This document shows, piece after piece, positions 1 to 5,545 of a stretch of DNA of 6,256 nucleotides (positions are counted from its first letter, which is position 1; each line of letters begins with the position of its first letter). Source of the DNA: an uncultured Arthrobacter sp. GTDB taxonomy: Bacteria > Actinomycetota > Actinomycetes > Actinomycetales > Micrococcaceae. Both the position numbers and the translations under genes were made by a program. The DNA lies in assembly GCA_937873245.1 (NCBI GenBank), contig CALMVY010000021.1:1-6256 (forward strand), written 5' to 3'. The notes below the pieces were generated by a model. The model had not been told where the DNA came from, did not search any database, and worked only from the letters and a program-made list of their open reading frames with translations.

Positions 1-1200
1 GTCCACCACGAACGAATCCTCGGGCGCGAAGATGGAGAAATCGGCGTCGTAACCCACGGCGAGCTGGCCCTTGCCGGAGAGCCGAGCCAGGCCGGCCGGC
101 TGCTCAGCCATCCAGGACACCACCCGTTCCAGCGCAATGCCGCGGTGCCGGGCCTCCGTCCAGATCAGCGACAGGCCCAGCTGCAGCGAGGAAACGCCGC
201 CCCAGGCCACGGCGAAGTCCCCGTTTTCCAGGTCTTTCAGGTCCAGGGTGCTGGGGGAGTGGTCGGACACGATGCAGTCGATGGTCCCGTCCTCCAACCC
301 CTTCCACAGCAGCTCCCGGTTGGCGGCCTCGCGGATCGGCGGGCAGCACTTGTAGGCGGTGGCACCGTCGGGGATTTCCTCGGCCGTGAGGGTCAGATAA
401 TGCGGGCACGTCTCCACCGTGAGGCGGACGCCGTCGCGCCTGGCGCTGGCGATCATGGGCAGGGCGTCCGAGGAGGACAGGTGCACGATGTGGGCGCGGG
501 CGCCGGTCCAGCGGGCCCGTTCGATCACCTCGGCGATGGCCTTGTTCTCAGCGCCGCGGGGCCGGGACGCGAGGAACGTCGCGTACCGGTCACCGCCCGC
601 GTGCGGGGCACGGTCGATCGCCCGGGAGTCCTCCGCATGGACGATCATGAGCGAATCGAAGGTCTTGAGCTCGGCGAGGTCCTCTTCCAGCTCCTCGGCA
701 CCCAGGTGCGGGAATTCGTCCACGCCGGAGGGCAGCAGGAAACACTTGAAGCCGAAGACGCCCTCGTCGTGCAGGCCGCGGAGGTCCGCCTTGTTGCCGG
801 GCACCGCCCCGCCCCAGAACCCGACGTCGACGAACGCCTGCCCCTCGGCCACCTCGCGCTTGCGGTGGAGGCCGTCCACCGTGGTGGTGGGCGGGATGCT
901 GTTGAGCGGCATGTCGATGATGGTGGTCACGCCGCCGGCCGCCGCAGCCCGGGTCGCGGAGGCAAAGCCCTCCCACTCGGTGCGGCCCGGCTCGTTGACG
1001 TGGACGTGGGTGTCCACGAGGCCGGGCAGCAGCGTTTCGTCGTCCGCGAGCTCAACGACCGCGGCGCCGGACAGCCCGGTGCCGAGCGGCTCGATGGCGG
1101 CGATCCTGCCGCCCCGGACCCCCACCTCGCGCGGCGCGGTCCCCGCCGTCGTCAGGACGCGCTGCCCCCGGATGACGAGATCGAAGGTTCCTTCAGACAT
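1..1200 (-). CDS. allB: Allantoinase (AllB), C-terminus cut by the window edge
   Basis: Allantoinase, a cytoplasmic metal-dependent amidohydrolase that hydrolyses the hydantoin ring of allantoin to give allantoate, the first committed step of ureide catabolism. The frame is open for exactly 400 codons from ATG (1198-1200) to the left edge with no stop, so the end of a protein of usually about 445-450 residues is missing. The start is supported by AAGGAG seven bases upstream. The binuclear-metal set of the cyclic amidohydrolase family is visible in order: DTHVHV (His65, His67), the lysine normally carboxylated in GFKCF (Lys152), VHAED (His188), AHIVHLSS (His240), the CPHYLT motif (265-270) and SDHSP (Asp313). 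Residues 54-67, [15 protein letters not shown], are the usual beta-barrel entry. Dihydropyrimidinase or dihydroorotase are relatives, but the [13 protein letters not shown] stretch and the allE/hyi/malate synthase context favour allantoinase. It is the last gene of the visible operon, separated from hyi by 150 nt. Confidence 0.95.
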   Translation of the reverse strand, partial: MSEGTFDLVIRGQRVLTTAGTAPREVGVRGGRIAAIEPLGTGLSGAAVVELADDETLLPGLVDTHVHVNEPGRTEWEGFASATRAAAAGGVTTIIDMPLNSIPPTTTVDGLHRKREVAEGQAFVDVGFWGGAVPGNKADLRGLHDEGVFGFKCFLLPSGVDEFPHLGAEELEEDLAELKTFDSLMIVHAEDSRAIDRAPHAGGDRYATFLASRPRGAENKAIAEVIERARWTGARAHIVHLSSSDALPMIASARRDGVRLTVETCPHYLTLTAEEIPDGATAYKCCPPIREAANRELLWKGLEDGTIDCIVSDHSPSTLDLKDLENGDFAVAWGGVSSLQLGLSLIWTEARHRGIALERVVSWMAEQPAGLARLSGKGQLAVGYDADFSIFAPEDSFVVD

Positions 1201-1350
1201 TCAGGCTCTCCTTGTTCACTGTGTCTACCTCCACCGGATGTAACCCCGAACCGTCGCGGGGCACATTGGGGGAGTCGTCGTCGAAGATTGCGACGGCGGC
1301 CGGCGTGTCCGGGTCGAAGTGCCCCCTGATGGGCGACGGCGGCGGTGCGG
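1201..1350. other. Intergenic spacer between hyi and allB
   Basis: This 150-nt stretch is by far the longest gap in the operon; the others are 3-33 nt. Apart from the allB ribosome binding site I see no convincing gene. It holds an 11-bp direct repeat, GCGACGGCGGC (1290-1300 and within 1333-1345), and a 7-bp inverted repeat, GGGGCAC/GTGCCCC (1258-1264 and 1319-1325), with a 54-nt loop. In DNA this GC-rich both could be chance. There is no T-run, so no intrinsic terminator is supported, and I could not identify a confident -35/-10 pair. An internal promoter or operator for allB is possible but unproven. Confidence 0.5.
1208..1213 (-). promoter_or_regulatory. Ribosome binding site of allB
   Basis: On the minus strand this reads AAGGAG, followed by seven bases and then the ATG at 1200. 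It is a strong Shine-Dalgarno match and fixes the allB start. Its presence after a 150-nt gap means allB can be translated independently of hyi. Confidence 0.8.
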
Positions 1351-2148
1351 TCAACGGGCCGGCTGGCGGAGCGCCCAGTCGAACGCGGTCGCTGACGGTT
1401 CCTTGTACTCGAGGCCGATGTGGCCCTCGTAGCCGAGCTGTCGGCTGCGGGCGATCCAGTCGTCCAGCGGCAGCTCGCCGGTTCCGGGAGCCCCGCGGCC
1501 GGGACTGTCGGCGATCTGGATGTGGCCAAAATCCTGGGTGTGCTTGTCGATGACAGCGGCGACATCGTCCCCGTTGACGGACAGGTGGTAGAAGTCGGCG
1601 AGGAGCTTGATGTTCTCCGCACCGGTTTCCTCCGCGACCCGGGCGATGACCCGGCGGGCGTCGTCGGCGGTGAGGAGCGGGTAGCGCGGGGCGCCGCTGA
1701 CCGGTTCCAGCAGCACGGTGCCCCCGATGCTGGCCACGGCGGCGGCCGCGGCCGCGAGGTTCTGCACTGCCAGCTCGTCCTGGGCTTCGGGGGCGTGCCC
1801 GTCCTGCCGGTTGCCGTAGAGGGCGTTGAAGGACAGGCAGCCGAGCCGCCCGCCGATGCCCGCGACGACGTCGATGTTGTCCCGGAATTCGGCGGAGCGG
1901 CCCGCCCAGGAGACCAGGCCGCGGTCGCCGCCGGGCATGTCGCCGGCGTTGAAGTTCAGGCCGGTGAGCTGGACGCCCGCGTCGGTGACCGCCCGTTCGA
2001 AGCGGGTGAGCTCGGCGTCGCCGGGGACGGAGCCTGCGAAGGGCCACCAGAACTCGACGGCGTCAAAGCCGGCAGCCTTCGCCGCGGCGGGCCGTTCCAG
2101 GAGCGGCAGTTCCGTCAGCAGGATGGAGCAGTTCACGGAGTACGTCAC
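1351..2148 (-). CDS. hyi: Hydroxypyruvate isomerase family protein (Hyi)
   Basis: A 265-residue TIM-barrel sugar-isomerase-type protein, full length for the hydroxypyruvate isomerase family (about 258-265). Hyi interconverts hydroxypyruvate and tartronate semialdehyde, the product of glyoxylate carboligase, linking glyoxylate from allantoin to glycerate and central metabolism. The N-terminus (NCSILLTELPLLERPAAAKA, then GFDAVEFWWPF at 27-37) is typical of the family. The two expected catalytic glutamates are present: Glu148 in LLEPVS and Glu247 in GLEYKE. Asp185 and His188 in LLADFYHLS, His209/Gln211 in GHIQIADSPGR and the PGR motif (216-218) match the metal and substrate site of the fold. The start is GTG (2146-2148) with AAAGGA a few bases upstream. 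It lies 33 nt after the small membrane gene. OtnI (2-oxo-tetronate isomerase) is a close paralogue and cannot be excluded from sequence alone, but the allB/allE/malate synthase neighbours favour Hyi. Confidence 0.9.
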   Translation of the reverse strand: MTYSVNCSILLTELPLLERPAAAKAAGFDAVEFWWPFAGSVPGDAELTRFERAVTDAGVQLTGLNFNAGDMPGGDRGLVSWAGRSAEFRDNIDVVAGIGGRLGCLSFNALYGNRQDGHAPEAQDELAVQNLAAAAAAVASIGGTVLLEPVSGAPRYPLLTADDARRVIARVAEETGAENIKLLADFYHLSVNGDDVAAVIDKHTQDFGHIQIADSPGRGAPGTGELPLDDWIARSRQLGYEGHIGLEYKEPSATAFDWALRQPAR

Positions 2149-2154
2149 AGAGGG

Positions 2155-2160
2155 TCCTTT
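2155..2160 (-). promoter_or_regulatory. Ribosome binding site of hyi
   Basis: On the minus strand this reads AAAGGA, six bases before the GTG start at 2148. It supports that GTG as the initiation codon; the next residues, TYSVNCSILLTELP, are the family's normal N-terminus. Confidence 0.65.
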
Positions 2161-2181
2161 CTGGTGCGCGGGGCCATCTTC

Positions 2182-2343
2182 CTACCCCTTCGTGGGATCC
2201 TTCCGGGCCGCCAGGCCCACCAGCGCCCCGACGCTCACGCCGATCAACAGGCCCGTGAAGGGCTTGTCGGCGCTGACAACCCCGATGACCAGGCCGAGGG
2301 CCGCGCCAACGAGCATTCCGATCCACAGGGACTCGTACTTCAC
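2182..2343 (-). CDS. Small two-helix membrane protein, function unknown
   Basis: A 53-residue protein reading from GTG (2341-2343) to TAG (2182-2184). The sequence starts (M)KYESLWIGMLVGAALG and ends LAARKDPTKG. It has two hydrophobic, glycine-rich segments, about residues 7-23 and 31-46, joined by a short polar loop (SADKPFT). The charged tail RKDPTKG would lie in the cytoplasm if the positive-inside rule holds. The glycine spacing (GxxxG-like) in both helices suggests close helix packing or oligomerisation. An in-frame stop six bases upstream leaves the GTG as the only plausible early start; the ribosome binding site (GAGG) is weak and only two bases away, so translation may depend on coupling to allE, whose stop is 23 nt upstream. 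I recognise no named family. Its place between allE and hyi suggests co-expression, but no function can be assigned. The uniform hydrophobic pattern makes a chance frame unlikely. Confidence 0.75.
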   Translation of the reverse strand: MKYESLWIGMLVGAALGLVIGVVSADKPFTGLLIGVSVGALVGLAARKDPTKG

Positions 2344-2366
2344 AGCCTCAGGCTAGCAAGGCCTGT

Positions 2367-3182
2367 CTAGGTGAGGCGGACCTGCCGGTTGACGTCTTTG
2401 TAGAGCAGGTAGCGGAACGGGCCCGGTCCGCCGGCGTAACAGGCCTGCGGGCAGAACGCGCGGAGCCACATGAAGTCGCCGGCCTCGACTTCCACCCAGT
2501 CGTCGTTGAGCCGGTAGACGCCCTTGCCCTCCAGCACAAAGAGCCCGTGTTCCATCACATGGGTCTCGGCGAAGGGGATCGACCCGCCGGGCTGGAACGT
2601 GACGATGTTGACGTGCATGTCATGGGCCAGATCGTCCGGGTCCACGAACCGGGTGGTCGCCCAGGCGCCGTTCGTGCCGGGCATGGGCTGCGGTTCGACG
2701 TCCTGGTCCCGCGTCACGAAAGACTTCGTCGCAAAGCCGTCCAGCGGCTCATAGGCTTTGCGGATCCACTGGAAACTGGCAGCCTCCCCGGCCCCGTCGT
2801 TGGACACTTTCCAGGCCGACCCGGCGGCGAGGTAGGCGTAGCCGCCGGGCTCAAGGTGGTGGCGCTCGCCGTCGAGCGTCAGGGTCAGTTCGCCTTTGGT
2901 GAGGAAGATGACGCCTTCGACGCCGGCCTCCGCCTCGGGTTTGTCGCTGCCGCCGCCGGGCGCCACTTCCACGATCAGCTGCGAGAAGGTGGTGGCGAAA
3001 CCGGCGATGGGCCGGGCGAGGATCCAGGACCGGGTTTTGGTCCAGCCGGGCAGGTTGGACGTGACGATGTCGCGCAGCACGCCCTTGGGGATGACCGTGT
3101 AGGCCTCTTTGACCACGGCACGGTCGGTGAGCAGTTGGGTCTGCGGCGGCAGGCCGCCGTCGGGGGAAAAGTAGCTGCTCAT
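2367..3182 (-). CDS. allE: (S)-ureidoglycine aminohydrolase (bicupin)
   Basis: A 271-residue protein of two cupin domains that releases ammonia from (S)-ureidoglycine, giving (S)-ureidoglycolate, the step after allantoate amidohydrolase. The N-terminal cupin spans roughly residues 60-130 (GVEGVIFLTKGELTLTLDG, then PGGYAYLAAGS) and the C-terminal cupin roughly 190-265. The C-terminal cupin carries the metal ligands of the family: Glu206, His208 and His212 in AETHVMEH, and Gln246 in FCPQ. Their spacing (2, 4, 34 residues) equals that of the Mn ligands known for the Arabidopsis enzyme (E235/H237/H241/Q275), which is strong evidence for the assignment. The frame stays open to 3314, but the start is placed at ATG 3182 because AGGAG lies seven bases upstream, the family's N-terminus (SYFSPDGGLPPQTQLLTDRA) begins there, and the extension is arginine/proline-rich and overlaps the upstream gene. 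It starts 20 nt after the aldolase-like gene ends. Confidence 0.95.
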   Translation of the reverse strand: MSSYFSPDGGLPPQTQLLTDRAVVKEAYTVIPKGVLRDIVTSNLPGWTKTRSWILARPIAGFATTFSQLIVEVAPGGGSDKPEAEAGVEGVIFLTKGELTLTLDGERHHLEPGGYAYLAAGSAWKVSNDGAGEAASFQWIRKAYEPLDGFATKSFVTRDQDVEPQPMPGTNGAWATTRFVDPDDLAHDMHVNIVTFQPGGSIPFAETHVMEHGLFVLEGKGVYRLNDDWVEVEAGDFMWLRAFCPQACYAGGPGPFRYLLYKDVNRQVRLT

Positions 3183-3189
3183 GGGATCG

Positions 3190-3194
3190 CTCCT
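3190..3194 (-). promoter_or_regulatory. Ribosome binding site of allE
   Basis: On the minus strand this reads AGGAG, seven bases before ATG 3182. It decides the start: the longer reading frame beginning at 3314 has no comparable signal and would add 44 low-complexity residues. Confidence 0.75.
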
Positions 3195-3202
3195 GGTGGG
3201 TG

Positions 3203-4486
3203 TCAGTGGTTGGGGGACGCAGGCTGTGCCAGCCGCGGGTGGGCCAGGCCCGTCAGTTGGGGCACGCCAAGGCCGGTCAGCTCGAGGACTTCGCCGGCGC
3301 CGGCGGCACCGCACTGGATGCCGCGCAGCACGAAGGCCGCCAAAGCCCGGGCCGTGGCGGGTTCGTCCAGCACGCCGCCGTCAACGCGCTCCACATAGTC
3401 GCGGAGCCGTACGGCGGCAGCGGGCAGGCCCTGCCGGTAGAACGCGTAGGTGGCGGCGAAGCGGCTCGGCAGCTGGGCGGGATGGAGGTCCCAGCCCTGG
3501 TAGTAGCCGCGTTCCAGCGAGCGGCGGACCAGCCGGCCGTGGAGCCGCCAGGCGTCCTGCACGCCGTCGCCGACGGGCATGACATTGCTGGACCCGTCGG
3601 AGAGCCGGATGCCGGTTCCGGCCACAGCAAGCTGCATCACCTCTTTGGCGTGGTCCGCCGCCGGGTGTTCCATCGACTGGTATTCCGCGGAGATCTGTAG
3701 CGAGACCGAGTAGTCGTAGGTGCCGTAGTGCAGGGCGCTGATCCGGCCGGGGACGGCGTGCGGCAACTGCGCCACCGGGGCGGTGCCGTCCGGGCCCAGG
3801 ATCAGCTGCGGCGTTTCCACCTGGACCTCGAAGCGCAAGCGCCCGGCGGGCAGCGAGTGGATCTCCTCGAGCCGGGACACGGCGTAGTCCATGGCCTGCA
3901 CCTGGGCCACGGTGGTGACCTTGGGCAGGGTGAGGACCAGCCCTTCCGGGAGCTCGCCGGCGGCGGCCAGGCCGGAGACAAACAGGTCCAGGGTGCGCAG
4001 GCCGCGGGCTCGGGTGGGCGCCTCAAAACACTTGAACCGGATACCGATGAAGGGCGGGGCGCTGCCGTCCGCGACGGCGGCGGCGACGGCGGCCGCGGCA
4101 GCGACGGCGTCGGCGTCCTCGACGTCGTCACCCCGGTCCCCGTAGCCGTCCTCGAAGTCCAGCCGGAGGTCCTCGACCGGCTCGCTGCCGAGCTTCGCGG
4201 CGACGCGGGATGCGACGGCGGCGGCCAGCGCGGGGTCCTGGCCGAGCAGTATGCCGAGCCGTTCAAGCCCGCCGTGGGCGTCGGCGGCAGCCAGCGCCTG
4301 GGCCCCCCAGTCCGCGGCGAAGCCCGGAGTGAAGCGGTCGGCCGGGACGTAGACGGTGTGGACCGGCTGGCGGGAGCCGTCGTCGCCCGGGTAGTTCCGC
4401 GCCAGCAGCCGGTCCGTTGCCGCCAGTTGGGCGTCGATCCTGTCGAGGTCGGCGGCGGAGAAGGCCCCGGTGGGCGGTGCAGCCAC
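3203..4486 (-). CDS. HpcH/HpaI aldolase / CitE-like protein (DUF6986 type)
   Basis: A 427-residue protein related to the phosphoenolpyruvate/pyruvate-type TIM-barrel lyases (CitE, HpcH/HpaI). Visible motifs, in order: LRLDFEDGYGDR (107-118), resembling the CitE region where acidic residues help hold Mg2+; GIRFKCFE (148-155), with the substrate-binding Arg150; FEVQVETPQ (219-227), with Glu224 as the likely metal ligand; ALHYGTYDYS (251-260); and GWDLHPAQLPSR (331-342), comparable to the C-terminal HP-Q motif of CitE-like lyases. It is considerably longer than CitE (about 290). An alanine-rich stretch (127-139) may be a helical linker. The GTG start (4484-4486) lies 4 nt from the malate synthase stop, with only a weak GGTGGA upstream, so translation is probably coupled. 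The family is known beside malate synthase and ureide genes in actinomycetes; its reaction is, to my knowledge, not established. A C-C lyase or thioesterase acting on a glyoxylate- or malyl-type compound is inference only. Confidence 0.85.
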   Translation of the reverse strand: MAAPPTGAFSAADLDRIDAQLAATDRLLARNYPGDDGSRQPVHTVYVPADRFTPGFAADWGAQALAAADAHGGLERLGILLGQDPALAAAVASRVAAKLGSEPVEDLRLDFEDGYGDRGDDVEDADAVAAAAAVAAAVADGSAPPFIGIRFKCFEAPTRARGLRTLDLFVSGLAAAGELPEGLVLTLPKVTTVAQVQAMDYAVSRLEEIHSLPAGRLRFEVQVETPQLILGPDGTAPVAQLPHAVPGRISALHYGTYDYSVSLQISAEYQSMEHPAADHAKEVMQLAVAGTGIRLSDGSSNVMPVGDGVQDAWRLHGRLVRRSLERGYYQGWDLHPAQLPSRFAATYAFYRQGLPAAAVRLRDYVERVDGGVLDEPATARALAAFVLRGIQCGAAGAGEVLELTGLGVPQLTGLAHPRLAQPASPNH

Positions 4487-4489
4487 GGC

Positions 4490-5545
4490 TCAGTCCACCA
4501 GTTCGTAGGCGGGAGTGGTGAGGAAGTCCGTGTAATCCTCGGAGAGGCAGATGTCGCCGATGAGCTTGCTGGCGGGCAGATAGTGCTTCGCGAACGCGTC
4601 CTCGCCCACCTCGCCGCGGAGCTTCTCGGTTTCCTCGGCCAGGATCCCGGCCACCAGTTCGCGGGTCACGGTCCGGCCGGTGTCGGCGAGGACCACCTGG
4701 TTGCGGATCTGCTGCCAGACCTGCGAACGGGAGATCTCCGCCGTCGCCGCGTCCTCCATCAGGTTGTGGATGGCGACGGCGCCGTTGCCCGAGATCCACA
4801 CCGCGGTGTAGGCGACGGCGACGTAGAGGTTCAGGCGCAGGCCCGCCTCGGTGACCGTGCCGTTCGCGGAGGCGATGTCCAGCAGCTGGTCCGGGGTGAC
4901 GCTGACTTCCGGGCGCTGCCTGTCCAGCTGGTTCGGGCGCTCGCCCAGGACGGCGTCGAACACGTCCCGGCAGACCGGCACCAGGTCCGGGTGGGCCACC
5001 CAGGACCCGTCAAAGCCGTCGTTGGCCTCGCGGGTCTTGTCCGCCCGGACCTTCTCGAACGCCTGGGCCGTCACTTCGGGTTCGCGGCGGTTGGGGATGA
5101 CGGCCGCCATGCCGCCCATGGCGAAGGCGCCGCGGTGGTGGCAGGTCTTGACCAGCAGTTCGGTGTAGGCGCGCATGAACGGCGCGGTCATGGCCACGGT
5201 GGCGCGGTCCGGCAGCACAAAGCGCGGGCCGGCGTCGCGGAAATACTTGATGATGCTGAACAGGTAGTCCCAGCGCCCGGCGTTCAGGCCGGAGGCGTGG
5301 TCGCGGAGTTCGTAGAGGATCTCGTCCATTTCGAACGCCGCGGGGATGGTCTCGATCAGGACCGTGGCGCGGATGGTTCCCTGCGGGATGCCGAGGTAGT
5401 CCTGGGCGAAGACGAAGACCTCGTTCCAGAGCCTTGCCTCGAGGTGGCTCTCCATTTTGGGCAGGTAGTAGTAGGGGCCCTGGCCGTTCTCCAGCAGCTG
5501 CCTGGCGGTGTGGAAGAAGTGCAGGCCGAAGTCCACCAGGGCGCC
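4490..5545 (-). pseudogene. aceB: Malate synthase A (AceB), N-terminal third missing
   Basis: About 350 C-terminal residues of malate synthase A, which condenses glyoxylate with acetyl-CoA to malate; the full enzyme is about 530-545 residues. Numbered from the GTG at 6232: the family signature [17 protein letters not shown] is at 309-325. The Mg2+ ligands are Glu294 (VLIETIPA) and Asp322, and the catalytic base is Asp494 in [11 protein letters not shown]. The Glu-Asp spacing of 28 equals that of E. coli AceB. Also visible are [19 protein letters not shown] (252-270) and [13 protein letters not shown] (371-383). Missing is the region upstream of GALVDFG, including the RPRGWHLPEKH-type segment with the catalytic arginine (Arg166 in E. 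coli), so the product as read here should be inactive. An ATG at 5557 could start a 355-residue product, but without a clear ribosome binding site. In the intact genome this is surely a full aceB serving glyoxylate from ureides; its 3' end is coupled to the aldolase-like gene. Confidence 0.9.

Noticed and set aside
1194..1220. Eight-codon GTG-started leader overlapping the allB start
   Set aside because: It contains the allB Shine-Dalgarno sequence within its codons and has no ribosome binding site of its own that I can support; such short frames arise easily by chance.
1243..1260. Hairpin CCCCG...CGGGG as a possible terminator between hyi and allB
   Set aside because: The stem is only five base pairs with an eight-base loop, with no following T-run on either strand; likely chance in GC-rich DNA.
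145..1329. Plus-strand open frame of 394 codons opposite allB
   Set aside because: Antisense shadow of a clearly assigned allantoinase gene; composition-driven and without domain motifs.
1193..2047. Minus-strand frame of 284 codons overlapping hyi in another frame
   Set aside because: Most of it is an Arg/Pro/Gly/Ala-rich shadow of hyi. Only its tail across the 1201-1350 gap looks protein-like, which is noted as a weak finding but is not enough to call a gene.
2063..2326. Minus-strand frame of 87 codons overlapping the small membrane gene and the hyi start
   Set aside because: It is charged and Arg/Gly/Pro-rich, and lies out of frame with the coherent two-helix membrane protein on the same strand, which explains the region better.
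3183..3314. N-terminal extension of the AllE frame upstream of 3182
   Set aside because: It is an arginine/proline-rich stretch overlapping the end of the aldolase-like gene, without a ribosome binding site; the AGGAG-preceded ATG at 3182 matches the family start.
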